Source of the DNA: Acidobacteriota bacterium
GTDB lineage: Bacteria > Acidobacteriota > Terriglobia > UBA7540
Length of the DNA stretch: 5,913 nt
Assembly (NCBI GenBank): GCA_003224635.1
Contig: QHZK01000395.1
Location: 1-5,913 of the forward strand
Direction: 5' to 3'
In this document: piece after piece, positions 1 through 3,641 of the stretch
Layout: every line of letters begins with the position of its first letter
Position numbering within the stretch: the first letter of the stretch is position 1
Notes under the pieces: model-generated
The model's input: only the letters and a program-made list of their open reading frames with translations
Database searches by the model: none
What the model was told of the DNA's origin: nothing
Made by a program: the position numbers and the translations under genes

Positions 1-92
1 GGCGGCGAGGCCCAGGACTCCCGCTTCAAAGCCCGCGGACAAGTCCAAGCCCTAAAGGCGGTCTAGAAGTCGACAGTCGAAGCTGACAGTGA

Positions 93-108
93 GCCTGCCC
101 GAGCGAAG
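93..108. repeat. Dispersed motif GCCTGCCC-GAGCGAAG, copy 1
   Basis: This stretch matches 3147-3163 (GCCTGCCCTGAGCGAAG) over 16 of 17 positions, with one missing T. Motifs of this kind (read on the other strand as CTTCGCTCAGGGCAGGC, which translates as LRSGQA) are, from memory, common intergenic dispersed repeats in environmental bacterial genomes. Two copies in one window is what the sequence itself shows; the genome-wide dispersal is inference. Confidence 0.5.
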
Positions 109-154
109 ACTGCGGTCGCGCGGCGTACGCCTCGCTCTCGCTCCCTTTGTTCCC

Positions 155-192
155 TCCAAAAACTCCGCGTGCTGGATTTCAGGCTGGCACGC
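155..192 (-). terminator. Candidate intrinsic terminator of the metal-transporter gene
   Basis: On the minus strand a 6-bp GC-rich stem (GCGTGC at 187-192 pairing with GCACGC at 167-172, 14-base loop) is followed four bases later by a run of five T (158-162). It lies about 80 bases beyond the transporter stop codon at 275-277, in the right orientation to end that transcript. The stem is short and the T-run brief, so efficiency is doubtful. Confidence 0.35.
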
Positions 193-274
193 AGCGCAGG
201 AATTGAGGCCCCGGCCCATGGAGTCAACGGCCCAATGACTCTCTAGGGTATCCCGCCACCTCATCCCGGGGCTG

Positions 275-1699
275 TCAACTCGTTCTAGGTTCGGCGTGGA
301 TGCTCACCTTGGAAATTTGCGGGAACGCTTTGCGGAATTTGAACTCCAAATCTTCGGTGATGTCGTGGGCGCGGGCCACGGAAAGGTCAGGCTCGAGCGT
401 GCAGTGCAGCCTCACGACCACATTCTGACCCACCTGGTGGGCCTCCACGGAGTGGCAATCGAGGACGCCGGGCGTCTGCCGGGTGATTCTCATCAACCTT
501 CGCTCCATATCGGAGCGGACGGACTGCGCCTCGCGCGCTGTCTCGACCTCTCTGAGCATGGGTTCTATGTGGATGTTGACTTCGTCGACTTCGGAGAGTT
601 CGCGCTTGATCTCGCCTTCCAGGCTCGTGGCCCGGTCGTGGGCCTTGTCGAGCCTGAGGCCCGGGTCCATTTCCAGGTCCAGGTCGACGCTGACGCGTCC
701 GTCTACTTTATAGGCCGTCACGTCGTGGACCTGGTAGTTCCCGCGATGGGCAATGGAGCGAATTCTCTCGACCGTATCGCTCGAGGCAGGCTCGCGCGGA
801 GCCGCGTGGACCACCACGTCGGCTTCCGGAAAGAGCTCGTGGACTTTGGACTCGACCGCCTCCACCACCGCGCGAGCGTGCTCGAAGGGGATGTTGCTCT
901 CCAGAGTGAGCCGCAGGTCCGCGAACAGCCGGTCTCCGCTTTGTCGGACGCGGATTCGGTCGTAGTTCAGCACGCCGGGCACACCGGCGACCGCTTCCGC
1001 GATTTGGGCGGAGGTGCCTTGGGGGGCGGCGTCCACCAGCGCGTCGAGTGTCCTTCGCCCCAGCCGCGCGCTGATATAGACGGTAATCCCGCCCACCAGC
1101 AGCGCCGCGATCGGGTCGGCGGCGTCGAGCCACGGCGCCCCTAACCGCTGGGCGAGATAAACCAGTGCCAGCCCGAGGATGACCACGCTTGAGCTGTAGA
1201 TGTCGGTCGAAAAGTGCAAAGCGTCCGCTTCGAGGGCCTGGCTGTTGTATTTTCGCGCCACGCGAGACAGCGCCCGCGAGCGAAACGCGTCGATAGTGAT
1301 GGACGTCACCAGCACGCCAAAAGCCCACGCCGAGGGGTCGACGTGGACCGCGTGGAAAAAAAGCCGGCGCACCGCCTCGAGAATGATCAAGGCGCAAGTA
1401 ACCAGCAGCAGCGCGGTTTGAACAAACGCCGAGAGGTGTTCGAACTTGCCGTGTCCGAAGGGGTGCGACGAATCGGCAGGCCTGTCCGCCAGGCGCACGG
1501 ACATATAGGTGACACCGGCCGCTACGAGGTCGAGCGCTGAGTGCGCCGCTTCCGACAGGATGCCCAGGCTGCCCGTCAGCGACCCGACAACGATCTTCAA
1601 GCCCGTCAGCAGAGAAGCGGCAAGTAGTGAAGTCAACGCCACCGACTGCTTTTCCCGTCTGGGGAGGTTTGGTTCGAGCGTGGCCTGCAGCGTGGGCAT
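275..1699 (-). CDS. Cation diffusion facilitator metal exporter with three C-terminal dimerisation domains
   Basis: A 474-residue CDF-family inner-membrane antiporter expected to export divalent metal, probably Zn(II), in exchange for protons. Six hydrophobic segments lie at about 19-40, 45-67, 88-108, 123-140, 160-185 and 192-210. The transport site is visible as H53-x3-D57 in TM2 and H162-x3-D166 in TM5, the HD/HD set usually linked to zinc selectivity; the HPFGHGKFEH signature lies at 79-88. The usual family length is about 300 residues with one cytoplasmic ferredoxin-like domain. Here three copies follow each other, at about 228-301, 305-380 and 395-471, each ending in a V-x-[IV]-H-x-[AE]-P strand. 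The first has lost two of the four FieF-type cytoplasmic metal-ligand positions (Y246 and A300 replace His and Asp), keeping H274 and H298. The second (H325, H354, H377, E379) and third (H416, H445, H468, E470) keep the whole set, with Glu for Asp. The start is the ATG at 1697-1699; no strong Shine-Dalgarno is visible. Family assignment is secure; the metal is inferred. Confidence 0.95.
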   Translation of the reverse strand: MPTLQATLEPNLPRREKQSVALTSLLAASLLTGLKIVVGSLTGSLGILSEAAHSALDLVAAGVTYMSVRLADRPADSSHPFGHGKFEHLSAFVQTALLLVTCALIILEAVRRLFFHAVHVDPSAWAFGVLVTSITIDAFRSRALSRVARKYNSQALEADALHFSTDIYSSSVVILGLALVYLAQRLGAPWLDAADPIAALLVGGITVYISARLGRRTLDALVDAAPQGTSAQIAEAVAGVPGVLNYDRIRVRQSGDRLFADLRLTLESNIPFEHARAVVEAVESKVHELFPEADVVVHAAPREPASSDTVERIRSIAHRGNYQVHDVTAYKVDGRVSVDLDLEMDPGLRLDKAHDRATSLEGEIKRELSEVDEVNIHIEPMLREVETAREAQSVRSDMERRLMRITRQTPGVLDCHSVEAHQVGQNVVVRLHCTLEPDLSVARAHDITEDLEFKFRKAFPQISKVSIHAEPRTS

Positions 1700-1723
1700 T
1701 CGTCTGTCGCCCGTTCTCTGTTT

Positions 1724-1768
1724 GCTACTCTGCTGTCGCTCTATCTTACTACGGGGACGCAGAGTAGC
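1724..1768. repeat. Perfect 10-bp inverted repeat in the transporter leader
   Basis: GCTACTCTGC at 1724-1733 is perfectly inverted as GCAGAGTAGC at 1759-1768, with a 25-base loop. It lies 25 bases upstream of the transporter ATG, so it would be in the 5' leader of its mRNA or be a two-half operator. Its right arm overlaps the next inverted repeat (1767-1870) by two bases. Confidence 0.6.
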
Positions 1769-1870
1769 GCGGACCTGCCTCTCTCGGGACGGCGCGGTGA
1801 GCCGCCTCTGAGACGTTCCAGCGGAACGCCTCTACGAAAGCCGCGAACCTCGAAAAAAACAGGTCCGCGC
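1767..1870. repeat. 11-bp inverted repeat enclosing inner hairpins
   Basis: GCGCGGACCTG at 1767-1777 is perfectly inverted as CAGGTCCGCGC at 1860-1870. Inside are two small stems: GCGG/CCGC (1794-1797 with 1802-1805) and CGTTCC-AGC-GGAACG (1814-1828). On the minus strand, the left-hand sequence is followed by seven T (1853-1859). It could be a structured leader RNA of the exporter gene or a small dispersed repeat element. I see no match to a riboswitch consensus that I can recite. Confidence 0.5.
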
Positions 1871-1899
1871 CGCCTTGCTCCAAAAGGTGTGGAACGGCA

Positions 1900-2220
1900 T
1901 CAGGGGTGGGTGAGTTCGTGGAGCGCCGCCTCGAGTTCACTCCGGGCGTGCTCTTGCCCCTGGCTGCGAGCGACTTCGATTCCCTTGGCAAACACGTTTT
2001 TTGCCTCGCCCGCGCGACCCTGCTTCACGAGGAACTTGCCCGCCTGATAGTAAGTAGCCAAGTATTCGGGTTGGTGCGTTAGCAGGTGTTCGAAGTGCCG
2101 CCAAGCCGGAGACGAGTGATCGGAGTTCGAAAGCTCCATCGCCAGCGCATAGCGCACAAACGCATTGGCAGGATCGGATTCAAGAGTTTCCGCGAGGAAC
2201 TGGGCCCGGGTCTTTTCCAT
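1900..2220 (-). CDS. Small tetratricopeptide-repeat protein
   Basis: A 106-residue, almost entirely helical protein without a signal peptide or membrane segment. Two TPR-like helix pairs can be seen: about residues 17-50 (PANAFVRYALAMEL... then WRHFEHLL) and about 52-85 (YLATYYQAGKFLVKQGRAGEAKNVFAKGIEVA), the second with the classic small-large-aromatic spacing. TPR units normally mediate protein-protein contacts, so it is likely a cytosolic adaptor; no partner or enzymatic function can be named. The ATG at 2218-2220 is almost abutted by the hairpin element beginning near 2223, and no clear Shine-Dalgarno precedes it, so the repeat forms its 5' leader. It is co-directional with the metal exporter, 200 bases upstream of it, but the inverted repeats between them argue against simple co-transcription. 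Confidence 0.8.
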   Translation of the reverse strand: MEKTRAQFLAETLESDPANAFVRYALAMELSNSDHSSPAWRHFEHLLTHQPEYLATYYQAGKFLVKQGRAGEAKNVFAKGIEVARSQGQEHARSELEAALHELTHP

Positions 2221-2226
2221 AGGAGT

Positions 2227-2303
2227 TCTCAGTTTTCAGTTCTCAGTCTTGAGTCGTCAGTAAGGAACACCGCGTCCTGGCTGATCGCTGAAGACTGATA
2301 ACT
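2227..2303. repeat. TCAGT/ACTGA hairpin element 1
   Basis: The left arm contains several TCAGT units about 6-8 bases apart. TCAGTCTT (2243-2250) pairs perfectly with AAGACTGA (2291-2298). Further in, TCAG (2257-2260) pairs with CTGA (2281-2284), and AGGA (2263-2266) with TCCT (2275-2278) around an 8-base loop. Arrays of TCAGT-type units are, from memory, frequent in intergenic DNA of Acidobacteriota and other environmental bacteria. It lies directly upstream of the TPR gene start. Confidence 0.6.
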
Positions 2304-2317
2304 TAACCAACTGCTTG

Positions 2318-2349
2318 TTGCATTGGACCATCGAGTGGCATAGTATAAG
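2318..2349 (+). promoter_or_regulatory. Candidate sigma70-type promoter for the thioesterase gene
   Basis: TTGCAT at 2318-2323 is 17 bases from TAGTAT at 2341-2346; the overlapping TATAAG at 2344-2349 is a better -10 but with a 20-base spacer. This is the only reasonable promoter-like pair I see in the gap between the two repeat elements. A transcript from here would carry the whole of element 2 in a leader of about 240 bases. Confidence 0.25.
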
Positions 2350-2458
2350 CGCCGCGAGCGGGAAACGCAAAAGCCTTTCACGGCCCGGTCGGCCACGACG
2401 AAGGTTTGACGACCGCCGCCGCTTCAAATTGATTCATTGAGTCACCCGACCGTTGAGC

Positions 2459-2472
2459 CCCTGAGCTCAGGG
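2459..2472. repeat. 14-bp perfect palindrome CCCTGAGCTCAGGG
   Basis: The sequence equals its own reverse complement, centred between 2465 and 2466. It lies just outside hairpin element 2 and inside the outer inverted repeat. It may be an operator-like site or simply part of the repeat cluster. Confidence 0.5.
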
Positions 2473-2552
2473 TCTTCAGTTTGTCAGTCATCAGTTATCA
2501 GTAAAGGACCTGAACCTGAAAGCGCTTTGAGATGACTGAGAGCTGACAACTT
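2473..2552. repeat. TCAGT/ACTGA hairpin element 2
   Basis: It has the same design as the element at 2227-2303: a left arm with spaced TCAGT units ending in TAAAGGA, a short core, and a right arm with ACTGA-type units. TCAGTCATC (2484-2492) pairs perfectly with GATGACTGA (2531-2539). The outer AGTTTGTCAG (2478-2487) pairs with CTGACAACT (2543-2551) with one bulged base. The cores of the two elements differ, so the arms rather than the middle are conserved. Confidence 0.6.
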
Positions 2553-2592
2553 TCGTTAAATGACTCAATGACGGCACGGAGCGCTTGAAAGC

Positions 2593-3132
2593 ATGGTGCA
2601 ACGAAAGGGAAGGCCGGTGGCGGCATCGAGAGCAGAAATGCTGGAGGTGGTCTTGCCGAACGACGCCAATCCCCTCGGAAACATCCTGGGCGGAAAGGTG
2701 ATGCACCTGATCGACATGGCCGGGGCGATTGCCGCGCACCGCCACTCCCAGAGTCACGTGGTCACCGCGTCCGTAGATTATGTGGATTTCGTGCATCCCA
2801 TCCGCGTCGGGCAGGTCATCGTCCTGCGGTCACACGTCACTCGGGCTTTCCGCACGTCCATGGAAGTGGAAGTTAAGGTGTACCTCGAAGATTACGTCAC
2901 GGGCGAGCGGCGCCAGACCAGTTCCGCCTTTGTCACTTATGTTGCGGTGGACTGCGAAGGACGACCCACGGTGGTCCCGCGGCTCATGGTCCGGACAGCG
3001 GAAGAGAAACGGCGTTATCGCGAGGCCATGGAAAGGCGTCGCTGGCGGCTGGAGCTGGCGGCGCGCGCCCACCGTCGCTATTTTGAGAACGGCCGCAATT
3101 TGAGAACGGCCCGCAATTTGAGAACGGAATGA
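2593..3132 (+). CDS. Hotdog-fold acyl-CoA thioesterase (YciA/YkhA type)
   Basis: A 179-residue cytosolic hydrolase expected to cleave acyl-CoA to free acid and CoA. The family signature spans residues 22-48: P22-N-D-A-N-P-L-G-N-I-L-G-G-K-V-M-H-L-I-D41, where the GG pair and the catalytic-type Asp (D41) start the long hotdog helix. The strand motif VDYVDFVHPIRVGQ follows at 61-74 and the T-S-S-A-F-V-T-Y-V-A-V core strand at about 129-139. An Arg/Lys-rich helix from about 151 onward is usual in this family. A GGAG at 2578-2581, 11 bases before the ATG, supports this start; a second ATG at codon 16 is possible. The last 15 residues or so come from a short tandem DNA repeat (3082-3129) and are unlikely to be part of the fold. 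The RidA-like gene follows 61 bases downstream. Substrate range cannot be read from sequence. Confidence 0.92.
   Translation: MVQRKGRPVAASRAEMLEVVLPNDANPLGNILGGKVMHLIDMAGAIAAHRHSQSHVVTASVDYVDFVHPIRVGQVIVLRSHVTRAFRTSMEVEVKVYLEDYVTGERRQTSSAFVTYVAVDCEGRPTVVPRLMVRTAEEKRRYREAMERRRWRLELAARAHRRYFENGRNLRTARNLRTE
3082..3129 (+). repeat. Three-copy tandem repeat at the thioesterase 3' end
   Basis: Units are TTTGAGAACGGCCGCAA (3082-3098, 17 bases), TTTGAGAACGGCCCGCAA (3099-3116, 18 bases) and a partial TTTGAGAACGGAA (3117-3129), directly followed by the stop TGA. Because the first unit is 17 bases, the second is read in a different frame: copy 1 gives FENGRN, copies 2 and 3 give LRTARN and LRTE. Confidence 0.85.
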
Positions 3133-3146
3133 CCGGCGACCGCCAG

Positions 3147-3172
3147 GCCTGCCCTGAGCGAAGCGAATGGGG
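3147..3172. repeat. Dispersed motif GCCTGCCCTGAGCGAAG, copy 2
   Basis: A longer copy of the motif seen at 93-108, continuing into CGAATGGGG. It fills most of the 61-base gap between the thioesterase and RidA-like genes. It also creates a spurious in-frame ATG at 3167 ahead of the true RidA-like start. Confidence 0.5.
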
Positions 3173-3182
3173 TCGTCCAGAC

Positions 3183-3187
3183 AGGAG
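3183..3187 (+). promoter_or_regulatory. Shine-Dalgarno AGGAG of the RidA-like gene
   Basis: AGGAG ends six bases before the ATG at 3194, an ideal spacing. It fixes the start there rather than at the upstream in-frame ATG at 3167, which lies inside the dispersed motif. Confidence 0.8.
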
Positions 3188-3193
3188 ACCATT

Positions 3194-3583
3194 ATGAAAA
3201 CGAAACGCACCAAGATCTTCTCCGGCACGCCCTGGGAGCCCCTGGCGGGCTACTCGCGCGCCGTACAAGCAGGCGAGACGGTCCACGTGTCGGGAACCAC
3301 GGGGACGGACCCCTCGGGGAAGGTCTTGGCGCCCGGTGACGCCTACGCCCAGACCGTTCAAGCGGTCCGTAACATCGAGAACGCCCTCAAGCGGCTGGGG
3401 CTCGGCCTCGAAAACGTGGTGCGGACCCGAATCTTCCTTACCGACATCGATCGATGGCAGGAAGTGGCCAAGGCCCACGCCGAGTTCTTCGGCGAGATCC
3501 ATCCCGCCACCAGCCTGATCGGCGTCTCCCGCCTGATTGATCCCGAGATGCTCGTGGAGATCGAAGCGACAGCGGTGGTGTGA
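3194..3583 (+). CDS. RidA/YjgF/UK114-family protein lacking the catalytic arginine
   Basis: A 129-residue cytosolic protein of the Rid superfamily, expected to form a trimer with ligand pockets between subunits. It has the typical strand order: VHVSGTTGTDPSGKVL (30-45), the helix YAQTVQAVRNIENALKRLG (51-69), VVRTRIFLTDI (75-85), then HPATSLIGVSRL (103-114) and the final MLVEIEATAVV (119-129). In canonical RidA, which hydrolyses 2-aminoacrylate and related imines, the segment PAR[ST] carries the essential Arg (R105 in E. coli); here it reads PATS, with T106 at that place, while the C-terminal Glu (E124) is kept. From memory a whole subfamily beginning SGTPWEP..GYSRAV has this PAT form, so the loss is probably ancestral rather than a defect. 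Imine deaminase activity is therefore doubtful, and I give no ridA symbol. It is likely co-transcribed with the thioesterase. Confidence 0.92.
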   Translation: MKTKRTKIFSGTPWEPLAGYSRAVQAGETVHVSGTTGTDPSGKVLAPGDAYAQTVQAVRNIENALKRLGLGLENVVRTRIFLTDIDRWQEVAKAHAEFFGEIHPATSLIGVSRLIDPEMLVEIEATAVV

Positions 3584-3641
3584 GCCGGGTCGCGCTTTAA
3601 TCTGTTCCTTGAGAGGCCGCGCGAGCGAGCGGCAGGCTCAC
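3580..3641. terminator. Possible bidirectional terminator between convergent genes
   Basis: GTGAGCC (3580-3586) is inverted as GGCTCAC (3635-3641), and inside it GCCGC (3616-3620) pairs with GCGGC (3629-3633). The two opposing stop codons (TGA at 3581-3583, TCA at 3638-3640) sit in the two outer arms. No T-run follows on either strand, so classical intrinsic termination is weakly supported. Confidence 0.3.

Larger units (their letters stand above)
1..274. other. Intergenic region, possible 3' end of an upstream gene
   Basis: No complete gene is visible here. All three plus-strand frames are open at the left edge. One stops with TAG at 64-66 and would end ...VQALKAV. Another stops with TAA at 53-55 and would end ...KPADKSKP. 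Either could be the tail of a gene entering from the left, and neither can be identified. The rest holds a copy of a dispersed motif (93-108) and a candidate terminator for the minus-strand transporter (155-192). The minus-strand reading frame over 52-264 has no recognisable domain and runs through the dispersed motif, so I treat it as non-coding. Confidence 0.5.
2434..2571. repeat. Nested inverted-repeat element, MITE-like
   Basis: TCATTGAGTCA at 2434-2444 is perfectly inverted as TGACTCAATGA at 2561-2571. The interval encloses hairpin element 2. The total is 138 bases with no coding capacity. The arrangement resembles a small non-autonomous element with 11-bp terminal repeats, but no target-site duplication is evident, so stacked palindromic repeats are an equal alternative. 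Confidence 0.45.
2221..2592. other. Divergent intergenic region packed with repeats
   Basis: These 372 bases separate the minus-strand TPR gene from the plus-strand thioesterase gene and should hold both promoters. They contain two related TCAGT/ACTGA hairpin elements (about 2227-2303 and 2473-2552), an outer 11-bp inverted repeat around the second one (2434-2444 with 2561-2571), a 14-bp palindrome (2459-2472) and one candidate promoter (2318-2349). No reading frame with protein-like composition was seen. Confidence 0.7.

Noticed and set aside
296..1144. Long plus-strand open frame opposite the metal exporter
   Set aside because: It is a GC-rich antisense shadow of a clearly conserved CDF gene. 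It shows no domain, only His/Asp/Arg-rich filler.
1853..1859. Seven-T run on the minus strand as an intrinsic terminator of the TPR gene
   Set aside because: No stable stem immediately precedes it. The adjacent GC sequence pairs with a segment about 80 bases further downstream.
1700..1899. Known metal riboswitch (NiCo or Mn type) upstream of the CDF gene
   Set aside because: Strong stems exist, but I could not match a conserved core of either class by eye, so only the structure is reported.
1749..1991. Minus-strand 80-codon frame overlapping the TPR gene
   Set aside because: It runs out of frame through the TPR gene end and then through the inverted-repeat region. Its composition follows the repeats rather than a protein.
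2227..2552. CRISPR-like array because of repeated TCAGT units
   Set aside because: Units are only 5-8 bases with no uniform spacers and they pair as inverted repeats. No cas gene is present.
3167..3193. Upstream ATG as the RidA-like start
   Set aside because: It lies in the dispersed motif, whereas the ATG at 3194 has AGGAG six bases upstream and gives the family's usual N-terminus.
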